Source of the DNA: Rhodamnia argentea
Lineage: Eukaryota > Streptophyta > Magnoliopsida > Myrtales > Myrtaceae
Length of the DNA stretch: 64,000 nt
Reading direction: 5' to 3'
NCBI RefSeq assembly: GCF_020921035.1
Contig: NC_063151.1
Location: forward strand, 6,572,001-6,636,000
In this document: positions 21,828 to 36,746 of the stretch, piece after piece
Layout of the letters: each line of letters opens with the position of its first letter
Position numbering within the stretch: position 1 is the first letter of the stretch
Notes under the pieces: model-generated
The model's database searches: none
The model's input: the letters and a program-made list of their open reading frames with translations, nothing else
What the model was told of the DNA's origin: nothing
Position numbers and translations under genes: made by a program

Positions 21828-24800
21828 CTAGAATCTTTCAGCTGTCATTACAGCAGGTTGAGCCTCAGAATGCCTTCTTGCAAGATAGGGACCCCTTCTT
21901 ACAGCATCTTGCAACTGTGCAAAGAAGGAACATCATCATCAAGTCCAAAGATACCTGACGGTTTTTCACATTAACATCATTTCTTCATCCCAAAGGCAGA
22001 TGACAGAGATGATGCATTCCGCTTTGTGTGTGATTTGTATATCTTACCTTGCTAGCAATTCCAGCCAGAGAAGGATCGCTAAGCAGTTTGCTTGAACGTG
22101 TGAAAGCATTGTGCGTTGCTTGGCAGCATCTGTACCTTGCTTCCATACCTGAGAAGTCGACCAACCCAATTAAAAGGCTATATGAGAGGCAAGCAATGCT
22201 TCAACCCGTTCAACACAGACAGAGAGAGTACAAAACAATGCGAGTGGGCAAAAGGGTAAAACAACTACAGATGACTCCTATTCAGTGTGCATTTTTGTGT
22301 CTGTGAAGTCGCTACTCAAGTTGATGGACTCAGAAATAAACAATACGGGCAAGCCCAAAGACATCTCCCTGACAACAAAAGCAGAAGGAAAAAAAAGTTC
22401 CAGAAGACCACCAACACAAATCTATTGTACAATAGACGTAATAACTAACATTGATATGCTTAAAGAAATGACATCAACATGATTACTAAAGCTCCAACCC
22501 ACATGCTTGAAGGAATAAAATCTCCATCTGATGCTCGTGTTGGTGATTGCTGTAACATGGTGAATAGGAAAAGGAGCAAAAGATAAATACCTCCTTTTGT
22601 GGTTTCAATGCATGGGTCAGTTACGATATCTATTATCTCTTCTTTTGAGCAGATCTCCATCAGGCACCATGGCCTAGCTACGAAAGCTGTAATCAGCCTA
22701 TAACCCTGGAAACATCGAGTTCATCACAATGATTGACGAGCAAAATTAACCACAAATAGCAACAAACTTCATTAAGCACATAGCTACTGTCAAATAGATG
22801 TCAAAACATTCATCGGTCATTCTCCAATATAGGACAAGAACGCCAATTTCTCGTTCCGCCTTGATTATATTAGTTTATTTACACCTCACATCTAGGGAAG
22901 TACAAAGCTTGGCTCCTACAAAAAGTTTTTTCCTCTTTTCTGCATAGGAAATAACAAAGAACCTATGTTTACAGGAAAATTGAAGAAATCATACTTGATG
23001 CTCCTGTTTACCAAATGGATCTCTTGCTGCAACCATAAGTGGATACATAATAGTAAAACTGAGAAACAGTAGGAAGCAACCAGGAAGGAAATAACCAACT
23101 GGATTCATAATTCCTAAAACAAAATCATCTATTTTCCAGTCCTCCCCCTTTCTCTTCAGCTAAGAAGCAATTGTAGAAGACACCACCTAAGGATAAGATT
23201 CTGAAGGAGGATCTAAAACATACTCAGGACACTCAACGATTTCATTTAAAAAAAAAACAAGGTTGGCCAGCACAAAGCAGATGCACATTATGCACAAAGG
23301 CACAAACATAAACAGTACTAATTACGCCCAAATCCAATAGTAAGATTTTATAAATTAATTGTGTAAATGACTGTAAATGACATACTGCTAAACGAGTTTC
23401 TGCCTCCTGCTGAAGAACTGATACGAAAAAGCCCTGCGAATCATGGCACCAGCTCAGTAATTAGATGGGAAAAGAAATAGGTGCTAAAACACCCAAAAAC
23501 TTGGAGGAGTTGCTAAACAAGCATTGAACAGCTTCAACACACTGTCTTGAAGGTTGAGCTCAATGCTTTATATCTATCACATATTCATCTCACTAAATGG
23601 TGAACCCAACAACTAGTCAGTCATGGTCCCTTGCTTTTGCTCTTAGATTAACATAAAAGCACTAAAAGGAAGAAATTCCATAGAAGAAGAAAAACTAAGG
23701 GACAGACACGATGAGAAACTCTGACAAGGCAGTCTCGTGGGTTTATTATGAGATTATACCCCATGTCAATATGAGTTACAAGTATACTCGAGGTCGCAAT
23801 GAGTCAATGACCCAAAGGAGCTGCTGTTGATGTTTACACAATTTTCTCCCAACTATGGGACCTGCCAACCTGTTGATGAACATAATCTGGATTTGGCAAA
23901 CTTTGCACTTAAAATAAGCATAAGGCAATTGATCTAAGTTGTCCTTACTTTTCTCAACTGCCATATCCCCATTTTGCTTCTCTGTTCACTTCTGTGAAAT
24001 ATTAGGCACATTCCCCCAACACAAATGATCAATTAAGTTTCACCTCCTTTTCAGGGAGAGCTTTTCTAGACAATTCATATTTGGAATCACCACTTCGCTC
24101 TTGAACCTCTTGAACCAAAGAACAGATTACAGAGATGAGACACTAACATAAGCTAACAGCCAAACACACTGAAAGGGGACAAGGAGACTCAAACTACTTA
24201 CAGATGGTGTCAACTTTGGACTCCTGGATGCTGCCTCATAAATCAAGAATCTTAGGGTTTCTTCTGCAGCACCATTTAGTATTACACTATTCTCTGACCG
24301 AGCTTCTCCAGCCAAATTTCCCAATGCATGCAATGCAGCCTGAGCAATTTGAAATCATATCATAAATAAACCACCATAGGAGATATAAGTGAAACCTTTC
24401 GACCTTGGCTTACTGTTAGTCTAGGAGTAAGCCATAAATCAAGATGTGTACAGTACAAAGTTTTTTTTTTTTTTTGGGTCGAACCAGTACAAAGATTTGA
24501 CAAGTTACAAACTCTCAAGAAGCTACCCATAGTTTGCACTATTATGGTGAAAGCATGTAAGTTCACGTTTGATGATGCACGTGCACAAGATACTGAGTAA
24601 TCATAAAAAAGAACATGTAAAAATGTAGACAACATAGCTTCTTTAGATTGTGGCAAGAATGGCGAACATAAAAATGGTAGAAAAATTTAGGCATAGCCAT
24701 ATACAGGGGCAAAAAAATATAGACAATGTCACTTATATTAGACAGTACCGAAGAACCAATGAACTGTAACGAAATTAATCTAAAAGAAGTCTAACTTCGT

Positions 24801-27800
24801 CTAAAAAAATGACAGGCTTTCCCTTATGCAGTGTCTAATTCATGTTCTCTTCACTTTGTCCATCATCTTCGATATCATCACTTTCTCAAATTACAAGATT
24901 GACTCCATCTCATGCTATATAATAAATCCTTAGTTCCAAGATATTCACACTAATTGGATCCCCTTTATTTGATGATTAATCATGACAAAACAGAGAGAGT
25001 TATACGGACACAGAATCATATATCTGCTCACCAGCTGTTTACCGCGTCCTTGTCTGTCGAAGGCACCATGCACTACATGTCTTGCAGCAGGAGATGTGCT
25101 CGACAACAATAATTCAGCTCCCTGAGTTGCTAAAGACCAAAATAAAAGACAGAGAAGAGAGAAAATCTTAGCTTCCCATGGATGACGGCACAAATTAATA
25201 AGAAAATATAAAAGAAGAATGTTAATGCAGCAAGCTTGGACAGAAAAAGAAGCACACTAAACAGTTAAACCAGCATGGAGTGAGTTAGCTAAGTGTCTTC
25301 TAGCAGGGTAGATGCTGGAAATATTGACGTATGGTAACAATTCATTTAATTTGTGAACTAGCGAACCAGTAAAAACTCCTCCTTGTGGCAGGGACCACAA
25401 CAGCCAGACAAGCCATGGCAAACCAACACAGTTCTAATAGCCTAAATTTAGCCAGCTATTAAGTTTAAAGTACTTACATAACCCGATTTGACCTAATGCT
25501 TCAAGGGCAGATTCACATTCATCTGTATCCAGACTCTCCGATGAGCTGAGACTTGCATCAATGGCAGAAACAACTACTCTGACACCTGCACTACAAAACA
25601 AGTATCATCGAATTATCACTCAATAGGGCAAGCACTCAAGTAAACCCATAATGCAAATTCTTAATGGGACAAACAACTCATGCAAGAATAATGCCACTTT
25701 ATAATTGGAAGAGAAGCTACGAAAACCGTAGTATAAGAACTCTGCAGACAAGCCACTCGATCAAGCACACCAACTTCCTTGATACCAGTAAGAACTAGAA
25801 AACTAATTATTGCATTGACATGGTGATGAGATAGAAATTCTTATCTTAAATATGAAGGCTATTATAGTGCACAAATGTGCTTAGAATGTGCTGACATAAG
25901 GCAATACCTACCAAACAATTAACCTCCTCAATACTGCATAAGCTAAAAATTGCGCATATCAGGGTCAAGCTGCACAGAAAAGATGGATTAGCCTTACTGG
26001 GTTCATCTGTAAACAAATAAGTGTCCTCCTTGGACAGAAGTCTTCCGCAAACCATCATTGCCCTTGACCTCAAAATTGACTCCAACGATGCATTACTACA
26101 AACAATGACAGCTATCAGAGCGATGACACTTTCGGACTCAGAAGAAGATAGAAAGCTCCCAATTACCTTATGATAGAAGAAAGTAGCTGAAGAAGTGCAG
26201 TCCTTGACAAAATTTCCGTTGCATGCCGAATCTCAACCATCTTGTTAAATATGCAAAGGAGAAAAAAATATTACGAAAATTTATAGAAACAGAGGAACAT
26301 AGATCGACAAAGCACAATAAGTTTTAATGTTATGGTAAAAATATAGGTTCATCTTCCTAGACACAACTCATGTTTTCCATCCTCACCGCACAAAAAGTAG
26401 AATCGTACTTGCAGTTGGATGTCAAAGTAGTAAAACTATCAAGGGCTAGCCCAATGAGATCGCACTCCCTATGTGATTATGGTGTTTGGCTGCGGATGTA
26501 CGTAGTTCACTGAGCCAAGGATGACACCTCCCTCAAATAAATGTTAAAAGACTTGAAGTGCATGAGCAAGTAGTACGTTTCTTCGCTATGGAAAGAAAAA
26601 AGGGAGATGCATAGAGATTAACAAACCTCGTACAGGAGCTCCAGAACACTTAAAGATACAAGGGTATCTTGAGAATTGCTGATTTCTGCCTCAAGTAAAC
26701 TTAGTAGATTGGAACTGTAGATAATTGATGCCACGGAGCTGGAGACAGAAAACAGCTTCACTATCAAAGCTAGAACCCGAACACGACCCTGAAACATGGT
26801 TATTAAATTAGAAACTTCATCAACACTCCGCTTGCTACGAGTGTACATAGGCAGGTGTACATGCAAAAGTAGTGCAAAGGCAAGTAAGGACATCGTCGAC
26901 CAGCTTCCATGACTTCATGGCACTATAATAATGTCTTAGTCCAATGCTAAATCACACTCAAGTATGTCCAGGCAAAGGGAGTAACATGCTGATGGAACTT
27001 GTTCTGGCTAACTGATACAATGCAACTCAAGTTCAACTGTTCAAGTACCGACATATATTCAGCCGTACCAATGACGTGCATTGAGCTGCTAAGTTTCTAA
27101 GATGAGAAACTTCATTTTCACTGGCTGGAAAAACAATGTTCTGCAAGGTAACACAAGACAGCCATCTCAGGCAAGTAGGTTATATTATCAATAAATGGAA
27201 CCCACGAGAAATAAGTTTGAGCACAGAACAGAGCCAAATCCTTACTGTGCCTCCTTGAAAGCATGCCAGAACCTTAATAGCATCCATTGAAGCTGCGGCA
27301 ACTTGTTCATTTCTATAAAACAAACAAACTACATTTGAATAAGATAGGAAGAGATCCGACCGGTGAATGTGATTCTAACATGGACGATGTCAATCACTAA
27401 AAATAACACCACTTGATTTTACTAAAACCTAGGTGAGTCTTGAGAGGAATAACCGAAACTGTTTCTGAACTTGAAGAGAATACCATGCCATACATCCAAG
27501 TTACATAACAGTTCATTCAACGATCATTAACTCTTTGTCCCAAAACATTTTAAGAGAGAAATTTTCTCCTTTAGCATTCAGACAGAAGATTACAGACAAC
27601 AGTGAATGTATGTAAGTTATAATGACAAATTTACCCTTTAAAACAGTACTGCTTTTCAAGTCTGCTAAGAAAGGTATGAAGAGCAGCAAAAGGTCAGTTT
27701 GGAGAATTTTAATCTCTCTCTCAACATTCCTTCCAATTCCTTCACTTTCCCTCTCTTTCGATTTCCTCACTACATCCATAAAAGGTATTAACAAAGCAGA

Positions 27801-30442
27801 TGATGCTACTGGACAGAGGCTGCTTAATTCCCATTATCTCACTGATCAAGCTCCGGACCTCTACGTAGACTCTGCTAAAGAAGGTCTAGTAATTGCATCT
27901 CTAGTGAAAATTGAGTCCCAGTTGGCAAATTGCTTTGAATGTCGAAAAAGCTGGCATTTCTACAAAATCCTTGGTAATTTTGCGAGGGGGAAGTGAAGCC
28001 TTTCTCATTTTCTTTTACTAGGAAATTCGAATGCCATCTCCTTGACATCTCAAATCACTGAACATGTTAAGTGTCAATTCATCTTAAAATTTTGAATGGA
28101 CATCACAATGACTACTGGTGCAAGATCCAGGGACATCTCTATAGTGGATCTTTTGTTGGATTTGAATCCATTGGGACTGACGGGTCTCAAACCCGCAGCT
28201 TCTGCCGAAGATAGTATTGAGACTTTTCAATAAAAGGTCTCTGCCATTCTCAGTCTTGATAAACTGCCGTTTTACTCGACAAGACTGGGGTTTAAGTCTC
28301 AAAAGTCCCTCCTTCACCTATATATGTATATACTACTTCTACCATTGTGGATGCTCTACGTATGGCCATGTTCCTCTCTATCTAATATGTAAACTTACTT
28401 CTGCATTTATGGAAACCTTTACACGTGGCCCAATTGCTCTCTATCTTAAACTTCTCATTTCTAGCATTATTTAAACAACAGACCATGCGCATGGAGTAAA
28501 GAGTCAAGATCAAGACATTCCAGAAAACAGAGTCAATTGAAGATAACTACTCATAATTATGTTCTTACCCATTAACAAGGCAATCAAGCAAAAGTGGGTA
28601 AACATTGTAGTCAATAATTAGCTTCACAGCAGACACAGACTTTTCATCAGAATTCTCCAACAGGCAAGACACCTGAAAGAATTAATAATGAAAAGAAATA
28701 GACATAAGAAAAATTTTAGCGCAATTCAAGTCGCGAGGTACATATAATCACCGTATAATTTAACTTTGATTAAGGGTGGACATTTCATCTATTAATTTCT
28801 CCTTGACACAGCTCCAGTGAATATCTTCCTCAAACTAAGTTCAGCAACTCCCTCAATTTCTTACTTCTAAATTCGAATGACATTCAGGAAAAATATGGAT
28901 AAACAAAAGAAACAGAATTTACCAAGTATAAGCAACTGGAAGCTTTAACATTTCTAGCGGTTATCAAAGTCAAAGAGAGAAAAGAATTGATTTTGTCAAC
29001 TCACGAACAAGATCCAAGCGCTGCTCATTGCTATCAATTCATAAAGAAGGAACAAGACGGATGCTAAATGGATTCTTATTGGTCCGTAGAATGCAAATCA
29101 ATGTGATCGAGCTAGGAGAATTGATGAACGCTTTGTTTCCCTTTGTTTATGACCAATCCCACCAAAGAAAGTAACTCTTCAATCTAACTTCAGGAAAATA
29201 GAAACCCACAAAAATTGTTTTAGAAAAATGAAGCAGACACATGGAGTAATGTGCACATGTGGAGCACTCTGAGCTTTTCCTAGAATTGTTTGTTTGACTT
29301 TCTTTAAGAGATCTGTATGTAATGACTCGATGCACTCAATTTGCAAATACCTAGGAAATCATTACTTATGAATTACAACGAGTTCATGAAGGCGGTCCAC
29401 CTCATGACTATGGGTCTGCAGCTTATTCTCTAAGCTAAAGTTCCAGGACATTGGAAGTTAGGGATGTGAAGCGAATGCGGTTACCATTCTGCATTTTAAA
29501 AGTTAACTTGTGCTGTCTGGTGTTGTAATTGTATGGCCAAAGAACACAGAAATCATCCATTGGACCTAAATCAGTACCGGGTGTTGGAACCTATTTTACA
29601 CTTACCGTTTTGCAAGCAAGACATCTGACTTCTTGCGAAGCTGCCTGCAAACCAACTTGTACAAAAGGCTGCACAAACAAATAAAATTAGGGAAGCATGG
29701 AGCTTTTCTTTTTATATAACTAACACAGGCAAGCGCGCAGAGACGGGAGAGAAATTCGCCTAGACTGCAAACGCAATAGAGATGCAGAGTCAAATTCATC
29801 CAAAAGGAGTTAACATTGTACAGGAACCTAAGATTATCAGAGGTTTGGAGCACACCATAAAGTGCGGGATCAGGGAAGCGCCGTATTTGGTCTTGAACAA
29901 TCTCTCCAGACAATTAACCAGCGTAGTTTCGAGACCAGGCACATCCGCTCTCGTTTGCAAAGTGCTGCACATACGAGAAAACAAAAATCATGCAAGCTCC
30001 ACTCTTAACTTCTTGAGCAAGTCTCTCTCGGAATCAGCCAAAAAAAAAAAACACGTCAACAAACAGTATACGGTCACGAGTTGCTATCGGGTCGGAAGAA
30101 ATAAGCAAAATCCAGTGAAAAAGAGAAAAAGCAACGGTTAGGCAATGGAACCCCAAACTTGTCCGAAGGAAAAATTAAGCAGAAATCAGTAGAATCAGCC
30201 ACATGATATCACCTGATGATGGCAGGAAGAGGAAAGCGATCGAGGAATTCCTTCGCAGCCGCGTCATTCTGGACGCCTGAATCAGCACGACAGACGAGAG
30301 ATGAACAACAGCTCCGGGAAACCCCCGAGTAGTTCGCGACGATGGAGAGAGAAGCGAAATCGAGAGGGAGGACGAGGAAGCCCTAACCGGGATAGTGGGC
30401 GAAGTCGGAAGCGGCTTCCATCAAGCGAGAGGTGTCCGCCAT
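21828..30442 (-). CDS. PSMD5: ARM/HEAT-repeat protein, 26S proteasome assembly subunit PSMD5 family, 17 exons
   Basis: Exons, read from splice consensus: 30442-30388, 30276-30213, 29964-29856, 29668-29606, 28672-28569, 27312-27246, 27140-27069, 26788-26627, 26240-26167, 26095-25998, 25585-25478, 25129-25032, 24339-24202, 23433-23386, 22705-22591, 22148-22048, 21914-21828. All phases agree and give 1563 nt, 520 aa. The protein starts MADTSRLMEAASDFAHYPG, continues with FLDRFPLPAII, GASLIPHFMPFVQVGLQAAS, FDRQGRGKQLAALHALGNLA and GYRLITAFVARPWCLMEICS, and ends AQPAVMTAERF. It is alpha-helical throughout, with ARM-type repeats. In animals PSMD5/S5B is a chaperone for assembly of the 19S regulatory particle base; the plant homologue (At3g15180) is annotated by similarity. 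Exon 11 ends at a strong GTAAGTA donor. A few borders could shift by some bases. Confidence 0.88.
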
Positions 30443-31449
30443 GGAGTATTCTTCCTTCATTGGCTCTTCTGCTCTTTTCGCTTTGCGAGTTGACGAAGCA
30501 GAACGGTGGAAGAGAAGAGGAGAAACGTTGCCCGGCTTCGTGCGTTGGAGAGGCGCGTGGCAATCGCCGCGGGTTCGTGTCTGGATTTACAGGCAAATTG
30601 GGTTTGGCGTTTTCATTTGTAGCGGTTTGTCAACAGCTACAACTTTGTCTTCCTAATTTAAAAAATTATTCAGAATACTTTTCAAAATTTAATTAAAATT
30701 GAGTAATTGACTTTAAACATAAAACAAATACGAGTAAATTGTATAACATATGTCATTATTTGAACAAGAACAAATTGCACACAAGAGAATATCAAATTGA
30801 TTCGTTATCTTCGACGCCGTGACCCTCATCGTGATCGGGATGATATAATTATCGGCCTCTTCTTCTTAACGTTCGACTAGAGTCAATTCTTGCGATAGCC
30901 AATCGTCTCCACAGACGACTATTTCTAGATTTTTTTGTTCGAAAGGTCACGAGCCATGGTGGAAAGAATTAGAGAGCACGAACCTTTGCACGTTCACCGT
31001 GTAAAGAATGTTGACATTGTCTTCCGTGAACTCCATAGAGAAATTTAGAGGGGAAGGTTTACGAGAGGAGGCTTGGAAACCGCTCTTCTATGCACAACGC
31101 GCACACGAGCTCCTGGAACATGATTTTTCGTCGAGATCGTGGCCCAGGTCGGGGGGACCTTGGGTTCTGTCTTCACCCAGCCCGGGTCCGTGTTTTCAAT
31201 ATTATATAATATAGTTAAATGAATATTAAAAATAGAAATTAAAAGAAATTAAAAAAATCAGAAATTGGAAATTTTTGTAAAATTGATTAGGAAAATGCTA
31301 CTTCTCGTTTTCCCTGTGTAATTCATGCTTTTGCTTTGCTGATCGTTGGTTGATTTGTGTGCTTAAATGGAAAATTTTAATTGTCTTTACCCATGGATGC
31401 TTCAGTTGTTGTATAATTACACACAAATGCATGATTCGACGGGTAGCTT

Positions 31450-31702
31450 AGGGCGCGCATGACAATACTTCGGAAGTAGAATTTATAATCGAGAAGTGTT
31501 TCTGGAATAGAAATTCGTTTGGTTATGCAATTTTATTTTTCTATTTCAAGAGTATTTTTTTTTTTTTTTGCTCTAGAAATAAATTTGGAGCCATTTGAAG
31601 AAGTAAAAAAAAATCAACTTATGCTCAGAAGCGACAATAAAAAAATTAACTTCTGGCCATAAATTTATTTTTATAGCAGAAGTGTTGCCATGTGCACCCT
31701 TA
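31450..31702. mobile_element. Small MITE, hAT-like ends
   Basis: Left end 'agggcgcgcatgacaatac' and right end (reverse complement) 'aagggtgcacatggcaacac' form a terminal inverted repeat. About 250 bp, non-coding, with 'ttttatttttctatttc' inside. Related to the element at 41556-42066, which shares the flank 'gggtagcttaggg' and the internal AT-rich segment. Confidence 0.6.
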
Positions 31703-34700
31703 ATGGGTTGATTGAACTAATTGGGGATTAGCGAGTTAACCTACAGTTTTGTGAACGCAAGTGGGGGTTAATTATCACAAATCTTAATCAATGAACCCCT
31801 AATTGATTAGGGGGTGGCTAGAATTAATCAAATTGCATGTGTTATCAAAGGCCGATCCCGAGGTCATTCGAGTTTCGATTTTGTGAACTTTGCTAATTGT
31901 TTGCATGTATAATCAAGTGGGTTTTTCTTGTTTATGGTAAAATCGAGAGTGAACCTAAAGTTGGGGTTATTATGGAACAAAAAAAATTATAGTAAAATTA
32001 GGATTGAACTTAAAATTGGGGTTTCTTATGGGAGAAAAAACAAAGTTTATGGAAGATTAGGACTAGATCTAAAGTTTGGATTTTTTATGGGGAAAAAAAA
32101 GTTTATGTTGGAAGTCATCTCCTCCAATATTTTGCCCTAACAATTATATCTCCACCCATGACCGCGAGTCTCGATTAGAATGTACATGGGTGAGTCGGTC
32201 ATTGTAACCCCATCGAATAATTAATCGACATCTCTATCTATTCGGCGGAGCCCGAGCTCTACTCTACATGAAAATCGAAATACCACTTTCTTCTCAACAC
32301 CCAAATTATCTATCCAAATGAGGTTTATGAAACACTTCCCCCCCTCCCCCTAAACCCAAAAAAAAAAGAAAAAAAAAAGGAATCGACAGATGCAAAGGAG
32401 ATTAGGATTTGATGAAGGGTGTGTGTCTTTTGCCGTTGAAAAATATTTTTAAAAAATAATTACTTATATCGCTTACAAAAATGAATGAATGATGAGGTGC
32501 GCATATGCAGAAAGATTTCGTATATATGGAGAAGACAATGCATGGACCGAATGGTTGGCCCACTAGATCTTTGCAAAGTTTCCAAAGAAGATTTTGAAGG
32601 GAGTGATGCGCAAAAGGGATTCTGCACGGCGTTACTTAGGGGGCCTGGTCAAGAGCACTTATCTGCGTGGTCCAGCCGACCCGTTTAGGACAGAACATTT
32701 TGCATTTTTTGTTTTTGTACTAAGAACGTTATGCATTTGATTCTTTGGGTTTTGGGACAGTTTCTTTTAGTTAGTATCGTACCAAGGATACGGAGACCAT
32801 AGTATTTTTTTTTTCAATGACTATGAGAGTAACCGCATGTTATGTGTCATAATTTTTGAAGGGGTATACCTCAAAGTAATTTCTAATTTTTTTTTATTTT
32901 TTATTTTTTATCATGACAAACTGTTAATCTCACGGTAGATTAAGGACGGTCGCATAATCATTTATTTGGAAACCGCTATCCCGATGACCGACAAGATCTG
33001 TACTAACTACATCATCTCCTAATCAATGAGTATTTTATGTAAAACACGCGATAATAATGTGTAAATCTGCGGTTGAGATTGTACCGTACTTGTAAGGAAA
33101 GCATTTCCCCATTTCTTTTTTTATGAAATCACTGCACTAGTTGACGTGTGATGGCCTCATTGGATGTTTATTTACCGACCCAATCATACGAAGGCCCCAT
33201 CACACTTCTTAAGACACTAATCTTGTACATCAATGTCGCAATAACCCTATGCATCACCCATCTCCTTTGCCCCCAAATAGTGTTGTCATTCTTCATTTCG
33301 AACTCAAAACAAAAAAACTAAAAGTAAATACGAGATTTTATGAGATCATTGTCAAATGTTTTAAAAACTTAAATTGGTAGATGAAGTTCAAATATTTAAT
33401 TACTCTAAAAAAACAAACGAGAGGCCCAAGAAGAAGAAAAAGACAAGAAAGAAATTGTGTGGTGTACTGTGCTCTGCTGCAATGAGCAGCCAGCAGAAGA
33501 GAGCCAAAAAACATGCGGCCTTGGCCATCATGTTCTCGCCCGCTGCTGTATCTTCCATGGCCGTACTTCCTGCGAAGCCACGTCGAGTCGAGTGTGTTTT
33601 GGCGTTTCTTAAGGGGTTCGGACCGTTTCGTGTCTCTGTCTCTCCGTAACTCAAAACACCATCAAAAATCGAAACTACGTCTTCATCACCTTCCGAAGAT
33701 CGAGTGCAGATCATTGCGATTTGCCGATTCACCAGCAGATCACGCCGATGCCTCCCTACTTCGTGCCGTGACCCAAAGCCCGCATCGTGTTCGTGATGAA
33801 CCCCGAAACATCTTCATATGATGTCTCGCTCTTCTTTGACCAAGGCAAAACGACACGATCCCATGTTTCGCAGGAGGGTTTTCATCTCCTTCCCTTCTCT
33901 CCATTTCAGTTAGTTTTTTTTTACGTGCCAAAAAAAAAAAAAGTGTTTTCATTTGGAAAATGAACTAGTTTCATCCAAGTCGTGACGCATCAAGAACGTA
34001 ATAAAAGCACCGTAACGACAGTGCATGCAGCGAAGGGCCCTCCGCCACCCCGTCTGCTGATGCTTTGCATACGCTGCGCTGAGCATGTACGATTCAATGC
34101 GCGCGGAGACACATAAATACCCAAAGATCTAGAAAGGACCCTTGGAGATTTCCAAAGCTACGTCGTTATAGAATAACTGATGAACTGCAACAACAGCCAT
34201 AAATCTGTCCCCCACCTAACGAACTTCGCACCGTAATCAGCCCGAAGATGAGCTCAGGCCTCTCCCCCCACCCCTCCCCAGTCGCTCGGCCGCGCGCCAA
34301 CACGTGCCTCGGCTCAAAAGCAAACCGTCCCGCGAAACCTGCCATTGCTGTTTTTCTATCCGGACTACCACATTCAGCTACCTCTCTTTAATGTTTGGAG
34401 CATGACATTGTGTTATTTGATTTGATGTATGCCAAGACCTACGCCATGCATACGTACCGTCATTCATGTTCAGAAGTCAGACATGTTTATCTGTCTAGTT
34501 TTTGTGTTGCTTGGCAAGGGAGAGAAGAAAGGCCGAATAAGATTCCTTACGAGGCCAGAATATTTAATCCTCGTCTTGCATGAGTGATTGAATTTAGACA
34601 GTGAGCTTCATTATCCAAATAAAGTCGATTTCATGCTGTAATTGTCTACCATTTGCTGGGCTGGATAGGATTTCTGTGTATGGATTGCTGAGCTCGACCT

Positions 34701-35517
34701 TGAATTTGAGTAGGAAACGAATATGAGACCATAAATCAGCTGCTTGTACTTAGTCTTAACAAGAGCTATTAGGCTTAACAAGAGCTATTAGGCATGGTCG
34801 GAGCGGTTCTTGGATAGAGTCGCCCATTCAGAGCCTCAATTTGGGAACTAAACCGGTTTGTGCCGAATCCCGACTTTCTTACACGTGAAGCTACTCAATT
34901 CACCTACGAACCAACCTCGAACCGGTCGGCCCATGCCCATTTGAGTCGGTTCTGATGTTGAACTATATCGACTTGGGAACCATAACCGGCTCTGGCCAAA
35001 TCCTAGCTTTGTTATCTATGAACCGGTCGGCTCATGCCTGTTTGAGCATGTTCCAGCGTTCAACTGGGCTTGGTGTGCGATCCTTAATGCTATAGACTAA
35101 TGAGTATCCAGAGACGATCAATTATACCACCATAGTCATAATCCATAAGTCTGAAGTAGGCTAAGCTCGATACCAACCTCACGAACTTACTAAATCTTTA
35201 GATATTTCAAGAAAACATTCAAAAGCAAGATACACATACAAAATCCCTTTCGTAATACCATGTTCGATTTTAGAGAGAGGCAACTAATATGGCCATGCAC
35301 TGCCGGCACCACCACAAGAATCCCTCTCGCCCAAATATTTAGATTTTGGAGGCTATCGAGTTATCCTAAATCGTCACCACTCATAACCCAATTAATCTAA
35401 GAGAGACGACGCTCAACACCATAACCTCACCAACGTGCTAGAGATTCATCACTCCTTCAACAAGACCGAGATGCATGGAAGGCATTCTGCCACAAGCAAG
35501 TTCGATCTCACAAACTC

Positions 35518-35792
35518 GGGATAAGTACACCGTGAATACCATAACTTTTAAAAATCGTTCACTTAAATGCCATAACTTTCAAAAATCGCTCACTCAAGTG
35601 CTACATCGGTTTTTTCGGTATCCACGTCTCGCTTTTCGACATGCCACGTTAACTTTTCGGCGTCCACGTCAGCGATAACACTCAAGTAAATGATTTTTGA
35701 AAGTTATGGCACTTAAGTGAATATTTTGAAAATTATGACATTCAAGTGAACGCCATACAAAAATTATGACATCGATAATGTACTTATCCATG
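35518..35792. mobile_element. MITE with GGATAAGTAC terminal repeats
   Basis: Begins 'gggataagtacac' and ends 'gtacttatccatg', so ggataagtac is inverted at both ends. CAAACTC occurs directly on both sides (35511-35517 and 35793-35799) as a likely 7-bp target duplication. Inside are repeats of 'gccataactttcaaaaatcg' type and 'cggcgtccacgtcagc'. A second copy is nested in the PIF transposase at 60571-60950. Confidence 0.75.
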
Positions 35793-36746
35793 CAAACTCC
35801 GTCTTGCAGAAGTACTAAAGCCCATACAATTACACCTCCTTGTCTCTCATCCGAGGAATATCCTTCAACAAACGGCACACTTAAAGTTGATCCTTGGCGC
35901 CAATGGGATTCAACACTGAGGAAGTTAATGACATGATCCTCGTTCAACACATAAGACCCGGACACGGACAAACTTAAAATACATTATTGCCGCAAGAGAG
36001 TTGCCAACTAGGGTTCTTGGTAATGTGCAATTACTGAAACGCAGCAGAGACATCTCCAAGGCGCAATAACTCTAAGAAGGCCTATAAATAACTATGTCAG
36101 TTCTCGCAGCCAAATACGACATTATGGCATTGATATCTTTCTCATAGGGGAGACCGCGAAAAGATAGAAACGCAGCGACAGCCACGATCTCTGCATTGAT
36201 GAGCACACCGAATCGAGAAGTTAAGGATCCTTTCGACACGTAAATCTTCGGAGGACTATTATGGGTCATAAATTCATCAAGAAAATGGCAACTCCGATTG
36301 TCCCCCCACGATTCTTCTTTACGAGGAGCGACATTTACTTGCTACGTTACTCAAAAACATAATCGTGCGTAACCTGTTAAAATGGTTCTATACGATGCTG
36401 AGCTTGCAGGTTAGTTTCCAGCTTTATTGACTGCAGCCATTAAGAACTTGAATATCCAATGAGATCGTATGATTGGAGTAGCAAAATTTAATGAAGCAAT
36501 GATTCACAGTAGAAGAGACAAAGATATAATTTGATGAAGCGTGATTTAGACGTGCGGATTCGAACTTGCAAAATGTAAATACCGGGAACTCTTAACATGG
36601 TGCAGTTTAAACGCCAGCACAACAACACTACCAAATTAAAAGAGCAAACACACTTCCCTACCGAAAACTAGACCTTAACAGACAGCACACATGAGACAAA
36701 CAAAGAGAGCGAAATTAGAAACCCTAGCGCACCACGCAGCGTGACA

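Larger units (their letters stand above)
30443..36746. other. Intergenic, about 6.3 kb, two MITEs and tandem repeats, no supported gene
   Basis: Holds MITE-like elements at 31450-31702 and 35518-35792. A 19-bp tandem ('cttaacaagagctattagg') lies at about 34756-34793. Repeats based on 'gaaccggtcggc(c/t)catgcc' occur at 34918-35060. The minus-strand frame 33400-33732 has a signal-peptide-like stretch, but no downstream domain and poly-T-derived Phe runs, so it is not called. Confidence 0.4.

Noticed and set aside
28120-28310. Possible tRNA-like sequence in PSMD5 intron 5 ('gggtctcaaacccgc')
   Set aside because: B-box resemblance only; no A box at suitable spacing and no cloverleaf.
33400-33732. 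Minus-strand frame with signal-peptide-like MMAKAACFLALFCWLLIAA
   Set aside because: The rest is Phe-rich from a poly-A/T tract, no peptide motif follows and no splice partner was found.
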